Position numbers and translations under genes: made by a program. DNA of 64,000 bases from Ferrimicrobium acidiphilum DSM 19497 (GTDB lineage: Bacteria; Actinomycetota; Acidimicrobiia; Acidimicrobiales; Acidimicrobiaceae), in the NCBI RefSeq assembly GCF_000949255.1, contig NZ_JXUW01000004.1, positions 62,001-126,000 of the forward strand, read 5' to 3'. Shown in pieces: positions 48,124 to 58,171 of the stretch (the stretch's first letter is position 1; each line of letters starts with the position of its first letter). The notes beneath the pieces were generated by a model that made no database searches, had not been told where the DNA came from, and saw only the letters and a program-made list of their open reading frames with translations.

Positions 48124-48198
48124 CAGTTCTTTCCCTTCTTTGCCAAGGATCTTGGCAGATGCAATGACGAGGAATCTATCAGTGGTTAGTAACCAAAA

Positions 48199-49260
48199 TC
48201 ACAGACCAATAGCCTCTGCCACTTCTTTCATTGACGTGCCCACTACCTTCGGAACCTGCACTTGGGATACCGCAGTATCTGGATCCTTCAATCCATTCCC
48301 AGTCAACACGCACACAACCGACGAACCAGGAACAACTGGGGTTTTGAGAAGTCCAGCGACTGAAGCTGCTGAGGCCGGTTCACAGAATACTGCCTCGTCT
48401 CTCGCTAAGAGTATATAGGCGCTCAGAATCTCTTCGTCGGTTACCGCGGTAATTGCGCCCCCAGACTCATCCCGAGCCTCTAATGCCAGAGACCAGCTCG
48501 CCGGGTTGCCGATACGGATCGCTGTTGCGATCGTCTCCGGGTCAGATACTACGGCGCCCCTCACGATGGGTGCAGCACCAGCCGCTTGAACTCCAAACAT
48601 CCTGGGTCTTCTCTCCGCAAGTCCGGCCTCATAGTACTCTCGATAACCGAGCCAATAGGCACTGATGTTGCCTGCGTTACCAACCGGAATGAACTGGGCA
48701 TCGGGTGCGAACCCGAGTTCATCAATCACCTCAAAAGCACCAGTCTTTTGTCCTTGCAAACGATCTGGGTTTATAGAGTTCACGATGGTCAACGGATGCG
48801 CATCCGCCAGATCACGAACCAGCCGCAGACCCTCGTCAAAATTGCCATCGATCTGGATCACCTTTGCTCCATACACCAGTGCTTGCGCCAATTTTCCAAG
48901 GGCGATATGACCCGAGGGTATTAGCACAACCGCATCAATGCCGGCCGCGGCAGCATAGGCGGCGGCACTAGCCGAGGTGTTGCCGGTAGAGGCGCAGATA
49001 ATAGTAGTACTGCCCTCAGAAACTGCCTTCGAAACCGCCATCGTCATCCCACGATCCTTGAAGGAACCAGTAGGATTCATTCCCTCCAATTTTAGGTATA
49101 CCTCAGCTCCAACTCGCTCTGAAAGCCGAGGAGCAAAGCGGAGCGGTGTTCCTCCTTCCCCGAGGCTTACGGCACGCGTACTCGGGTCAATCGGCAGAAA
49201 AGACCGATAGCGTTCAATGATGCCGGGCCAACGCTCTTTCTTCATGCTTTCCCTCCTCAC
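48199..49260 (-). CDS. thrC: Threonine synthase
   Basis: 353 residues. PLP-binding Lys in '[19 protein letters not shown]', phosphate loop '[21 protein letters not shown]', later '[16 protein letters not shown]'. Converts O-phosphohomoserine to threonine. The length is that of the short, actinobacterial-type enzymes. It overlaps hom by 4 nt. No homoserine kinase gene follows. Confidence 0.95.
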   Translation of the reverse strand: MRRESMKKERWPGIIERYRSFLPIDPSTRAVSLGEGGTPLRFAPRLSERVGAEVYLKLEGMNPTGSFKDRGMTMAVSKAVSEGSTTIICASTGNTSASAAAYAAAAGIDAVVLIPSGHIALGKLAQALVYGAKVIQIDGNFDEGLRLVRDLADAHPLTIVNSINPDRLQGQKTGAFEVIDELGFAPDAQFIPVGNAGNISAYWLGYREYYEAGLAERRPRMFGVQAAGAAPIVRGAVVSDPETIATAIRIGNPASWSLALEARDESGGAITAVTDEEILSAYILLARDEAVFCEPASAASVAGLLKTPVVPGSSVVCVLTGNGLKDPDTAVSQVQVPKVVGTSMKEVAEAIGL

Positions 49261-50537
49261 TCAAGCACTCGCAGCAGCTTGTGTGATCGTTCAATAACAT
49301 CGAGATCGGCCAGTTCAGCCATCGTCGCCTTGATCGCCGAGAGGCGGGTACGATGCGTCAGAAAGACCAGGTGCGCTAATTCGCCATCAAGTTCGTCCTG
49401 TTCCATACGAGCGATTGAGACTAAGTGATGACCGAAGACCTCGCTCACCTGCGACAACACACCTGGAGCGTCTGCCACATCCACAGAGAGTGCGAAAACC
49501 GCATCGATTGAGGAGTCCTCCACAAATCGCGTATCTGTCACCATACTCATAGATGCCCGAGTCGAAGTTCGCAAGTTCTTAATTGCGTCGATAATATCAG
49601 CCAAAACGGCTGATGCCGTCGGTAAACCTCCTGCTCCAGGACCGGAGAACATCAGTTGGCCGACCGCCGATCCCTCTACAAAAACCGCGTTAAAGGAGCC
49701 GCGAACACTCGCAAGAGGGTGAGTCGACATCACGATTGCAGGAAATACCTCGACGCGAATAGGAGCGTCCGGGTCGTCGATATCGCGCTCCGCCTGTGCA
49801 AGCAACTTGATCACCCCACCGCTGCGCTCAGCAAAATCAAAGTCCGAAGGCGTGATCCCCCAGATTCCATCCACGTTTACGTCCTCGACATCAACGTGGC
49901 TCCCAAAAGCAATGCTCGCTATGATAGCAAGCTTTGATGCAGCATCCCTGCCGGAGAGATCGCCAGAGGGGTCAGCCTCTGCGTATCCGAGCTGCTGAGC
50001 CTCTGCGAGCGCAGTATCAAGCGAGATATGTTCCTCCTGCATCTTGGTGAGAATGTAATTTGTAGTGCCATTGACGATACCTACAATTCGAGAGAGGCGC
50101 TCACCAAACAGGGAGACTCGCAGAGCCCGAATGAGCGGGATACCACCAGCAACTGCAGCCTCAAAAAAAATATCTCGACTCGCAGCCTCAGCCGCGAGTT
50201 CAAGCTCGAGAAAATGAGTACTAAGGATCTCTTTGTTGGCAGTCACTACCGACTTCTTTGCACCGAGCGCGGCTCGGATAGCTCCAAGCGCGAAATCGCC
50301 AGGACCCAGAAGCTCTACCACCAACCCAATCTCACCGTCATCTATCACGTCACTCAACTGCGTGGTCAAGAGGTCTTTAGAGATCGGCGCCACTCGCTCC
50401 TTCTCGGGATCACGCACAAGAATTCTGCCAATCTCGAGAGGTTCCCCCAGGAGACGTGCCAGTCGATCTCCCTCCTGATCTAGGAGGGCAACAAGTGCGC
50501 CGCCTACGGTTCCACAGCCAAGCAAGCCAATCTTCAA
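49257..50537 (-). CDS. hom: Homoserine dehydrogenase
   Basis: 426 residues. N-terminal NAD(P) fold '[18 protein letters not shown]', catalytic domain with '[14 protein letters not shown]', '[14 protein letters not shown]' and '[22 protein letters not shown]' as pattern, and a C-terminal ACT domain (about 345-426, '[18 protein letters not shown]') likely binding threonine for feedback control. Overlaps lysA and thrC by 4 nt each, forming an aspartate-family amino acid operon. Confidence 0.96.
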   Translation of the reverse strand: MKIGLLGCGTVGGALVALLDQEGDRLARLLGEPLEIGRILVRDPEKERVAPISKDLLTTQLSDVIDDGEIGLVVELLGPGDFALGAIRAALGAKKSVVTANKEILSTHFLELELAAEAASRDIFFEAAVAGGIPLIRALRVSLFGERLSRIVGIVNGTTNYILTKMQEEHISLDTALAEAQQLGYAEADPSGDLSGRDAASKLAIIASIAFGSHVDVEDVNVDGIWGITPSDFDFAERSGGVIKLLAQAERDIDDPDAPIRVEVFPAIVMSTHPLASVRGSFNAVFVEGSAVGQLMFSGPGAGGLPTASAVLADIIDAIKNLRTSTRASMSMVTDTRFVEDSSIDAVFALSVDVADAPGVLSQVSEVFGHHLVSIARMEQDELDGELAHLVFLTHRTRLSAIKATMAELADLDVIERSHKLLRVLE

Positions 50538-51811
50538 CCATCTACCTCCAGACGGAATAGGTCATCTATCGTCTCCCGACGCGCTATCAGTCTCGCCTGT
50601 CCATGACCAACCAAAACGACAGCAGGTCGCGGAAGCTTGTTGTAGTTCGATCCCATCGCATAGCCGTAGGCCCCAGTCACCGGCGTCATGACTAGCTCCC
50701 CAACCTGCAAGTCGGTCGGTAACCGAGCCTCACGTACCAGGACATCTCCTGATTCGCAATGCTTGCCAACAAGTGCGACGGTCATATCGTGCGGATCGAA
50801 AAGTCGAGAAGACGTAAAGGCCTCATAGCCACTCCCGTAGAGTACTGGACGTGGGTTATCACTCATGCCCCCATCTACCGCAACATAGGTACGTACCCCG
50901 GGAATCTCCTTGATGACCCCTACGGTGTAGACGGTTACAGCAGCAGCCGCCACGATTGCACGCCCTGGTTCGATAAAAGTCTGCTGATCACGCATCCCAT
51001 GTGCTACGAACGCTTCACGGAGCCAACTCGTCCATTCACCAATCGTGGGTACGCGTTCGTCTCGAAGGTACCCTACGCCAAACCCGCCGCCAATACATAG
51101 CTCCTCGACGCCCTCATCCTTGGCGAGCGTGACCATCACGTCTATAGCGTCGCGAAAGGAGCCGAGCGCAAACACCTGAGAACCAATGTGACAGTGCAGA
51201 CCAGACAGCATCAGGTGAGAGCTCGCCTTGACTCTCGCGATCGCCCGATGGGCGTCACCGTTAGCAAGATTGAAGCCGAACTTTGAATCCTGCTGGCCAG
51301 TGCGTACGTAGGCATGCGTATGCGCCTCGATGCCTGGTGTGATCCGAAGCCACACGCTCGCAGACCCTCCCAAGTAGTCGAGCCTATCAATCTCGTCGAA
51401 CGAGTCAACCACGATCCTGCCAACTTTGGCATCGATGGCCATGCGCAGCTCATCAAAGGACTTGTTGTTGCCGTGGAGGATCACACGCTTCGGTTGTACT
51501 CCGCCACGCAAGCCAGCCTCCAACTCCCCTTGAGAGGCCGCATCCCACCACAAACCCTCTTCGCTGATAAGTCGTGCCATCGCAACGGAGGGGAACGCCT
51601 TAGACGCATAGATCACCCGACCCCCTCCAAAACCCTCGGTCGCCTCGCGCATGCGTGTTCGGAGATGGTTCTCGTCATAGATAAAAAGTGGACTCCCGTA
51701 CTGTCTCACGAGTTCACTGACCCTCATCCCACCAATAATGAGTTCCCCTAGCGCATCCACCGCGGCCGTGTGTGGAGCAAGATGGTCAGGAAGAACCCCC
51801 AGATCTCCCAA
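50534..51811 (-). CDS. lysA: Diaminopimelate decarboxylase
   Basis: 425 residues from TTG 51811. I choose it because GAGGAG at the end of argS lies 7 nt upstream and the TTG follows the argS stop by 1 nt; a longer frame (to 51886) overlaps argS by 74 bp. PLP Lys in 'RVIYASKAFPSVAM', 'GLHCHIGSQVFALGSF', 'GGGFGVGYL', 'EPGRAIVAAAAVTVYTVG' and the catalytic Cys in 'KHCESGDVLV'. Forms lysine from meso-diaminopimelate, so a DAP pathway exists. Confidence 0.95.
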   Translation of the reverse strand: MGDLGVLPDHLAPHTAAVDALGELIIGGMRVSELVRQYGSPLFIYDENHLRTRMREATEGFGGGRVIYASKAFPSVAMARLISEEGLWWDAASQGELEAGLRGGVQPKRVILHGNNKSFDELRMAIDAKVGRIVVDSFDEIDRLDYLGGSASVWLRITPGIEAHTHAYVRTGQQDSKFGFNLANGDAHRAIARVKASSHLMLSGLHCHIGSQVFALGSFRDAIDVMVTLAKDEGVEELCIGGGFGVGYLRDERVPTIGEWTSWLREAFVAHGMRDQQTFIEPGRAIVAAAAVTVYTVGVIKEIPGVRTYVAVDGGMSDNPRPVLYGSGYEAFTSSRLFDPHDMTVALVGKHCESGDVLVREARLPTDLQVGELVMTPVTGAYGYAMGSNYNKLPRPAVVLVGHGQARLIARRETIDDLFRLEVDG

Positions 51812-51812
51812 C

Positions 51813-53435
51813 TTACATCTCCTCGAGAGGTACGACTCCGAGGAGACCGAGTGCGGTAGCGATTGCGAGTTGAGCTGCTCTAGCAAGCATCAGTCTGCCA
51901 TCACGCTCGATCGGCGCCGCGGTCAACACCGGACAATCATGATAGAAGCCGTGGAAATCTGAGGCGGTCTGCATAAGCCAACCCACAACCTTGTGAGGTG
52001 CACGTTCCACAGCCGCGCGCACTATCACCGACTCAAGTCTTATCAGATCCTTCATGAGTGCCGCCTCACGTGGATGGGTCAGAGTTGCCAACGATTGTGT
52101 AGAGACGTCTTCAACTCGCACGCCTTGATTCTCTGCGTTGCGCAATAATGCTGCAATCCGAGCATGGGCATACTGGATGTAGAAGACTGGATTCTCCATC
52201 GATTGCGATTTCGCCTGGGCGAGATCGATCTGAGAAGCGCGATCGATGGAGCTTGACAGGATAAGAAGACGAGTGGCATCACGCCCTAGCTCCTGGACAA
52301 GCCAGTCGAGTGGAATTGCGGTGCCAGCCCGCTTCGAGAACTTGACCGCCTGCCCTTGCTCGAGCAACGACACCATCTGGCCGAGCTTGATCTCCAAGCG
52401 ACTCTCGTCGATGCCAAGAGCTCGGATGGCAGCCATCATTGAGGCGACCTGGCCGTGATGATCGGCCCCAAATACGTCGATCACCAAGGAGTAATCTCGA
52501 ACAACGAGCTTGTTGTAATGGTAGGCGATATCTCCTGCGAGGTAGGTAAAGTCACCGTTTGATTTGCGCATCACTCGGTCGCGAGTGTCGCCAAAGCGTT
52601 CGGAAGCAAACCAAAGGGCACCGTCATGGTCGTAGATGGCACCTCGCTCCTCGAGCTTGGCAACCACATCAGCCACATCACCCGACTCCTCGATAGAAGC
52701 CTGTGAAAACCAGCTGTCCATCTCAATTCCTAGGTGTCCAAGCGTGACTCGAATGAGCTCAAGGATGATAGGTACCGCCCAACTCCCGGCCTCCACGACG
52801 TCATCTGAACCTTTGTACCTACCAGCGAGGTCGGAGATATACGCACCTTGATAACCGCCTTCTGGAACCTCATCACCGTTGCGCACCGCTATGATCGAGG
52901 CTCCGAGCTGCCTGATCTGTCCACCGGTATCGTTGACGTAATACTCCTTGGTGACCCGATAGTTCACGAATTCGAGCAGTCGACTTAATGCATCACCGTA
53001 GGTCGCTAGCCAACCGTTGCCGACGTGCAGTGGGCCGGTTGGATTTGCCGAAACGAACTCCACTTGCACGGTTGCTCCATGTCCCAAATCGGGTCGCAGG
53101 TACTCATTGCCGCCCGCAAGAAGAGCGGCAATCTCACCAGAAAGCGCGAGAGGAGTGATCCAAAAATTCAAGAAACCAGGTCCGGCGATATCGATCCGGT
53201 CGATCATCGACTCGCCGCGCAGTCGGTCTGCGAGAAGTTCAGCTACCCTTCGAGGCTGCTGCCCTACCTGCTTAGCGAGTACCAGTGCTGCATTAGTGGC
53301 GTAGTCTCCGTGTTCGGGCGATGACGGCTCGTCCACTGTGACCGCCTTGAAAGTCGTCGGATCAGCTCGCAAGGTATCAAAACTATCCTGAGCAGCGGTA
53401 TGCACCAACGCTAACAGCCGGTCTGCGATCGCCAC
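51813..53435 (-). CDS. argS: Arginyl-tRNA synthetase
   Basis: 540 residues from GTG 53435, which follows GAAGGAG at good spacing; the frame is open to 53498 but those codons lack an RBS. HIGH-like motif in 'SANPTGPLHVGNGW' and KMSKS-like 'VKFSKRAGTAIPL', as usual for ArgRS, which has degenerate KMSKS. N-terminal Arg-S domain and C-terminal DALR anticodon-binding domain are present. Charges tRNA-Arg; a tRNA-Arg gene lies 140 bp away on the other strand. Confidence 0.95.
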   Translation of the reverse strand: MAIADRLLALVHTAAQDSFDTLRADPTTFKAVTVDEPSSPEHGDYATNAALVLAKQVGQQPRRVAELLADRLRGESMIDRIDIAGPGFLNFWITPLALSGEIAALLAGGNEYLRPDLGHGATVQVEFVSANPTGPLHVGNGWLATYGDALSRLLEFVNYRVTKEYYVNDTGGQIRQLGASIIAVRNGDEVPEGGYQGAYISDLAGRYKGSDDVVEAGSWAVPIILELIRVTLGHLGIEMDSWFSQASIEESGDVADVVAKLEERGAIYDHDGALWFASERFGDTRDRVMRKSNGDFTYLAGDIAYHYNKLVVRDYSLVIDVFGADHHGQVASMMAAIRALGIDESRLEIKLGQMVSLLEQGQAVKFSKRAGTAIPLDWLVQELGRDATRLLILSSSIDRASQIDLAQAKSQSMENPVFYIQYAHARIAALLRNAENQGVRVEDVSTQSLATLTHPREAALMKDLIRLESVIVRAAVERAPHKVVGWLMQTASDFHGFYHDCPVLTAAPIERDGRLMLARAAQLAIATALGLLGVVPLEEM

Positions 53436-53575
53436 CGTCGACTCCTTCACTACTCGAATACAGACATCCCTCGGGACGAAGAGCTTTGAGCAAAGCATAT
53501 CAGCGCCACCAGCAGAAACGACGCTTTCGCCGCCCTGAAGGCTGGATAACGCTAGACTCGGCTACGCCTCAGTGA

Positions 53576-53647
53576 GCCCCCGTAGCTCAGGGGATAGAGC
53601 ACCGGCCTCCGGAGCCGGGTGCGTAGGTTCGAATCCTACCGGGGGCG
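53576..53647 (+). tRNA. tRNA-Arg (anticodon CCG)
   Basis: Cloverleaf by hand: acceptor GCCCCCG with CGGGGGC; D arm GCTC/GAGC; anticodon stem CCGGC/GCCGG around loop CTCCGGA, anticodon CCG; T arm GTAGG-TTCGAAT-CCTAC; discriminator G. CCA is not encoded. Reads CGG codons. It lies next to argS; mycobacteria also have a tRNA-Arg gene near argS. Confidence 0.96.
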
Positions 53648-53949
53648 CTTGGTGCGCCGACGTCATCCGACTGCGGAGCCACGAAACTTGATCTGTGGAG
53701 TTCACCTATCCGCAGTCGTAGCTACAAGCCTAGTAGTACGCTCTTCTTTCGTTGAGTTAAGCCCTTGCCAGAGCCATAGATCCAACAACGGCTGAGCCGC
53801 GAGAACTTGCCGTTCTTTGTATGTACACCCAGTTAGGAGTCTTCGTCTACCAACTAAGCTTCTAATCGGAAATTTTGTCAATGTCCCATGACGTGTGCCT
53901 ACCGCATCAGCACCAAGCACCGTTGGTAAGTCACGTAACCGGAGGTGAG

Positions 53950-54906
53950 ATGAGTGTAGCCATCGAGGTTCGCAACCTCCACAAGACATTCAGGGGCGGC
54001 GTAACTGCACTCGAAGACGTCAGCTTTCAAGTACAGTCAGGCACCGTCTTTGGCCTTCTGGGACCCAACGGCGCAGGAAAAACAACGATCGTGCGTATTC
54101 TTACCACCATCATCATGCCCGACTCAGGCCTAGCAACCATCATGGGGGTCGACGTGACCAAGTCTGCCCAACAGGTCCGAGAGCACCTTGGCCTAGCAGG
54201 ACAAGCGGCTGCGGTCGATGAACGACTCACTGCCGAAGAGAACCTATTCATGATAGGACGTCTTAATCATCTTCCCAAACCAGTCGCGCGTGCTCGAAGT
54301 ACTGAACTCCTTCATGACTTTGGCCTTGAGTACGCAGCCAAACGCGTTCTTAGCACCTATTCAGGTGGAATGCGGCGACGGCTCGACCTTGCTGCAGCGT
54401 TGGTGGCACAACCTCCCGTCCTCTTTCTCGATGAACCAACTACAGGTCTTGATCCAAAAAGCCGCAATGACCTATGGGAGATCATCGAAAAACTTCTGGC
54501 AGACGGAACGACCGTCCTTCTAACCACCCAGTACCTAGAGGAGGCAGATAGGCTAGCCTCACGGATCGCCGTCGTCGATCATGGCTTAGTAATCGCCGAG
54601 GGTACACCCAACGAACTCAAGGCGGGTTTCGGAGCCACAGTGCTCGAACTCTCCTTCCAAGATGAAACAATCGCCATCAAAGCCAAAGAGGCGGCCGCAA
54701 ACTTAGCATCGGCCCCGATCCAGCAGGTCGAGAATCGGCTCGAACTCCCAGTCGCAGACGGAGCGGCCACAACCGCCCTTGTGCTCGGACGCCTCCTTAG
54801 CGAGAAGATCAGCCCAACGAAGATTAACCTTCGCGAACCGAGCCTCGACGACGTCTTCTTGGCGCTAACCGATCAACCTGCCACCGTAGCACCAGGGGAG
54901 AGATAA
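53950..54906 (+). CDS. ABC transporter ATP-binding subunit (DrrA/multidrug type)
   Basis: 318 residues from ATG 53950 (GGAGGTGAG directly upstream); an upstream frame to 53875 lacks an RBS. Walker A 'LLGPNGAGKTTIVRIL', signature 'YSGGMRRRLDLAAALV', Walker B 'PPVLFLDEPTTGLDPKSR', H-loop region 'VLLTTQYLEEADRLA'. The C-terminal extension (about 230-318) matches DrrA-type subunits. With the permease that follows 5 bp later it forms an ABC-2 exporter of drugs or lipids; the substrate is unknown. Confidence 0.94.
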   Translation: MSVAIEVRNLHKTFRGGVTALEDVSFQVQSGTVFGLLGPNGAGKTTIVRILTTIIMPDSGLATIMGVDVTKSAQQVREHLGLAGQAAAVDERLTAEENLFMIGRLNHLPKPVARARSTELLHDFGLEYAAKRVLSTYSGGMRRRLDLAAALVAQPPVLFLDEPTTGLDPKSRNDLWEIIEKLLADGTTVLLTTQYLEEADRLASRIAVVDHGLVIAEGTPNELKAGFGATVLELSFQDETIAIKAKEAAANLASAPIQQVENRLELPVADGAATTALVLGRLLSEKISPTKINLREPSLDDVFLALTDQPATVAPGER

Positions 54907-54911
54907 CAACC

Positions 54912-55748
54912 ATGGCACTCGCAGAGCTAACTACCCAACCACACCGTTCCCGGCTTTACTGGATGGCAGCTGATGCCATCACCATCACCAAACGTAACCT
55001 GCTCAATTATGTACGCATACCTCAATCGCTCGTCTTTTCCACTATTCAGCCAGTGATGTTCGTTCTCTTATTCCGTTACGTCTTTGGGGGTGCAATCGGT
55101 TCTGAAACCTCCAGACTCGGCATAACCTACGTCAACTACCTAATGCCCGGAATCTTCATCCAAACCATCGCCTTTGGTTCCGTGCAGACCGGTGTCGGCC
55201 TGGCCGAAGACCTCCAAAAGGGAATTATCGAGCGTTTTCACGCCTTGCCCATGACTCGATCAGCAGTGCTTGCTGGGAGGACCATTGCAGATCTCATCCG
55301 CAACATAGTGGTTATCATAATAATGGTGATCGTTGGATTCCTTGTGGGATTCCGAATTGGAACGAATCTAGGAGAATTTCTTGCAGGGATAGGCATCGCA
55401 CTTCTCTTTGCCTACGCACTCTCCTGGTTTTTTGCATTGATCGGACTCGCTGCACCCAACAGCGAGACGGCGCAGGTGATGGCCTTCCCGCTGTTATTTC
55501 CACTCACCTTCGCGTCATCAGCCTTCGTACCGGTGCAGACGATGCCCTCATGGTTGCGTGGATTCGCTAATCATCAGCCGTTGAGCGTAGCCGTCAACGC
55601 AACTCGAAGTCTCATGGATGGCCCCATAGCAGCGCATGCAGCAGGTTCATCAACTGGCGCCCTCGCCATCACTGCTATCATCTGGTGCGTCGGGCTCTTG
55701 ATCATCATGGTTCCGCTGTCGGTCAATATCTACCGTCGGCGCGTTTAG
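54912..55748 (+). CDS. ABC-2 type permease (DrrB family)
   Basis: 278 residues with six predicted membrane helices. Typical of DrrB: 'LNYVRIPQSLVFSTIQPVMFVLLFRYVFGG' as pattern, 'FHALPMTRSAVLAGR' between helices 2 and 3, and 'LTFASSAFVPVQTMPSWLRGFANHQPLSVAVNATR' as pattern. It pairs with the upstream ATPase. The stop is 34 bp from the convergent tnpB stop, so the IS607 element was inserted close behind this operon. Confidence 0.93.
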   Translation: MALAELTTQPHRSRLYWMAADAITITKRNLLNYVRIPQSLVFSTIQPVMFVLLFRYVFGGAIGSETSRLGITYVNYLMPGIFIQTIAFGSVQTGVGLAEDLQKGIIERFHALPMTRSAVLAGRTIADLIRNIVVIIIMVIVGFLVGFRIGTNLGEFLAGIGIALLFAYALSWFFALIGLAAPNSETAQVMAFPLLFPLTFASSAFVPVQTMPSWLRGFANHQPLSVAVNATRSLMDGPIAAHAAGSSTGALAITAIIWCVGLLIIMVPLSVNIYRRRV

Positions 55749-55749
55749 G

Positions 55750-55960
55750 GATTTAGCCGCCGCTCCAAAATACATATACATTTATATGCACCTCTTTTGT
55801 CTTCGCTCTCCAGCCGCCTTTGAGTGTTCTGCCCCATCCACAGGGACAGAACTAGGGCGAGTCGGTGGTTGGCCACCTCCCACGTCCAACTTGGGTTGTC
55901 GTAGTATGCTTGGAGTCCTGCCGTGAGCGGTAGCTCCGTCTTCAACACACGTACCTCGGA
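55750..55960 (-). ncRNA. Predicted omega-RNA (reRNA) region of the TnpB system
   Basis: By analogy with characterised TnpB loci, the guide RNA scaffold overlaps the 3' end of tnpB and continues past the element end. A clear hairpin lies here (GGTGG-TTGG-CCACC, 55864-55877), and the encoded protein tail is of low complexity. The exact 3' scaffold end, and so the guide, cannot be fixed from one copy; it would fall within about 55725-55784. Confidence 0.4.
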
Positions 55961-57491
55961 CACCGTTGCCGGTGGTCCCCAAAGGGACGATACGTGCTCC
56001 AACTCGGCTTTCCAGTCGGCGTAGGAACCTCTCATCAAGGATCTTCTTCACTTCCCTATAGGGAGTGAACCGGTTGATCTCGCGATCTTCGATCCTGTTG
56101 AGTAGGTTCATGGCAGCTACGTGATCCACATCGCCCTGCCAGTTGCAATCCCAATAGGGATTGCGACAGTGAAACACATCCCCGTGTCGGTTGCCACTAT
56201 GGACATACCCACACGTTGGATCGGGACATGTTTGGCTGCTGTAGGCCGCGTTGACCGTTTTAATGCCGGAACCTCCGACATAGGCATGTACCGTAATGCG
56301 TTCTTGGTTCTCGTTCCTTGCCCATGATGAGCAGAGTCGAGAGATGTTCTTAGACCTGGCCTTACCTTGCAAGCGAGAGAGGTCTTCGATGATGATCTCT
56401 CTTGGCCGTTGTGATGGAAGTTGGGGAACTCGTTTCTTAGCTCTGGTCCGGTTCCCTTCCCCGTAGACCACCTCCTTGATCGCAGCGCCGGAAATGGTCT
56501 TGAGCTGCGCTCTTGCACGTCTCGTGCGAGCCTGCTGCTTCTTTGTACCCAAGTTGTTGCGTGCGATGTGCTTGGTTCGCCTAGAGCCAGCATCTCTCTT
56601 TGATAGAGCGTGAAGTCTGTTCCTTGCTTTGCCGGTCTTGTTCCGGCGCTCGGCCATAGACCTAAGCGCTGGACCGTATTCCTTGCCGTGATGGACTCCC
56701 GAGCTATCAGTACAGACCTCGGTGATTCCCCAGTCAAGGGCTACGGCGGGGCCGGTTGCCTTGGGTAGGCGCGCAAGGTCATAGATTACGTGGATGAAGG
56801 CTCGCCTGTGTTCTTCGTCTAGTACAACCCTGATATTGCCTGACACCCGAGAGATCCCAGACAGCGGTAGTGAGATGCGCTTGTGGTGGGTTGAGCTAAT
56901 GACTTTGACGTAGCGTCTGGTTTTGCCTTTGGCTGTCTCATTGTCGACCACCGAATACAGTGTCGAGTCCAAAGACATAGAGCGAGCCTTGACGACGGTT
57001 GGCCAGCTACTACCGAGCGCATCACGAATGACACGGTGTAGGTACGAGGCTATCTTCGCTCTCGCGTCAGGAGGGATAGCCACCGTTGGAATCTCTGGTA
57101 TACCACCACCCATGATCTGCCCAATGGCCGAGTATCGGGCGAGACAGGCGTAGGCATAGTGCCTCTCGTTCTCGTCTGTGAATCGTCGCCAAATCTTTGC
57201 CTTGATGTTGCCGATGGCAAAACAGGACTCGATGTGGCGAATGCAGGTATCCACGGCATCAAAGGCGGCTTGGTCTATCAGATGAACGTTGATGCCCTCT
57301 GGGTATAGCCCTCGTGCCTTGGCATAGTCACGGAAGCTCTTGCTTCGATCTAATAGCCTCCACAGGCTAGTCTGGCGCAGATGAGCCACAAAGACGCGCT
57401 TTGCGTCGGTATAGTGCCCGATCACCAAGCACAGCTCGTCGTACTTCCCCTTGTTGAGGGGCAATGTGGCCAGACGTACCGTGCGCTTCAT
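55782..57491 (-). CDS. tnpB: TnpB, RNA-guided nuclease of an IS607-family element
   Basis: 569 residues, one uninterrupted frame. All three RuvC residues are present: D253 ('AVALDWGITEV'), E369 ('IIIEDLSRLQGK') and D456 ('GDVDHVAAMNLL'). The zinc finger is C422-x4-C427 ... C442-x6-C449. The N-terminal half (1-245) holds the WED/REC-like regions. After D456 about 110 residues remain, the last 70 rich in Gly, Pro and Arg, which probably reflect overlap with the omega-RNA gene. TnpB proteins cut DNA next to a target-adjacent motif, using a guide taken from sequence beyond the element end. The recombinase partner upstream is dead, so this nuclease may persist on its own. Confidence 0.9.
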   Translation of the reverse strand: MKRTVRLATLPLNKGKYDELCLVIGHYTDAKRVFVAHLRQTSLWRLLDRSKSFRDYAKARGLYPEGINVHLIDQAAFDAVDTCIRHIESCFAIGNIKAKIWRRFTDENERHYAYACLARYSAIGQIMGGGIPEIPTVAIPPDARAKIASYLHRVIRDALGSSWPTVVKARSMSLDSTLYSVVDNETAKGKTRRYVKVISSTHHKRISLPLSGISRVSGNIRVVLDEEHRRAFIHVIYDLARLPKATGPAVALDWGITEVCTDSSGVHHGKEYGPALRSMAERRNKTGKARNRLHALSKRDAGSRRTKHIARNNLGTKKQQARTRRARAQLKTISGAAIKEVVYGEGNRTRAKKRVPQLPSQRPREIIIEDLSRLQGKARSKNISRLCSSWARNENQERITVHAYVGGSGIKTVNAAYSSQTCPDPTCGYVHSGNRHGDVFHCRNPYWDCNWQGDVDHVAAMNLLNRIEDREINRFTPYREVKKILDERFLRRLESRVGARIVPLGTTGNGVRGTCVEDGATAHGRTPSILRQPKLDVGGGQPPTRPSSVPVDGAEHSKAAGERRQKRCI

Positions 57492-57542
57492 AGGAATCTA
57501 ACCATAGGACGAGGCTCTGACATCGAAAGTTCAGACATCGGG

Positions 57543-58171
57543 TCATGGGCTTACCTCTTTGGCTACCTCCTGAAGCCGTTCCATAACCTGTCTGTTCTTA
57601 TGACTGCGCGAGCCATAGAGTCTGGCCAAGAATACAGTCACAATCTCGATAACATCATTGGCTAGATCCTCTTCAAAGGTCGAGTCCTCACTAGCGTTGA
57701 TAACGATTACCTCAGTGCTCACAAAGGGAGGACACCAGTTCCGATCCAAACCGGAGCAGTCGGTCCTTATGGCTGAGCACCAGTCGCCCAACCTCGCCAG
57801 AACAGATCCTCGATACGAGCGTCTTTAGTCCTCGTTTGTGATAGTTGAGTCCCGACCCTATATCCGAAATAACCTCATAGGTCCACCCGTTCACAGCGCA
57901 GTAGCTCTCCAAGAGAGCTACCTGGCGAACCGAGTCGTCCTTCTGACCATTGGTTGATACGCGAGCATAAGCAATGGTGGTCCTGGCAGGTGGTGTTTTA
58001 TGAGGCGCAATGGCACGAAGTTTAGCCAGGTCATAACGCCTTCTGCCTCCTTAGAGTACGTACAGGAGGATCAATACGTCCCTCTGTTTCCCATCTCCGT
58101 AGCGTCATGGGGTGAACCCTGGAGTTCCTGCGCCGCTACTCCAATGGGAAGTAACCTTGTCGTATAGACAT
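57543..58171 (-). pseudogene. IS607-family serine recombinase (tnpA), inactivated by frameshifts
   Basis: Assembled across frames the minus strand encodes a MerR-like helix-turn-helix ('LLPIGVAAQEL', then after a shift 'GVHPMTLRRWETEGRIDPP'), then after another shift 'GGRRRYDLAKLRAI', and the serine recombinase domain ('TTIAYARVSTNGQKDDSVRQ' with the catalytic Ser, 'GSGLNYHKRGLKTLV', 'LVLSHKDRLLRFG'). A third shift near 57725, probably a small deletion, moves to 'TEVIVINASEDSTFEEDL' and 'FLARLYGSRSHKNR'. At least three frameshifts rule out a functional recombinase. Confidence 0.88.

Noticed and set aside
53875-53949. N-terminal extension of the ABC ATPase frame
   Set aside because: ATG 53950 has GGAGG directly upstream and gives the canonical N-terminus; the extension has no RBS.
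55745-56038. 97-codon minus-strand frame overlapping the end of tnpB
   Set aside because: It lies inside tnpB in another frame and overlaps the predicted omega-RNA; no independent support.
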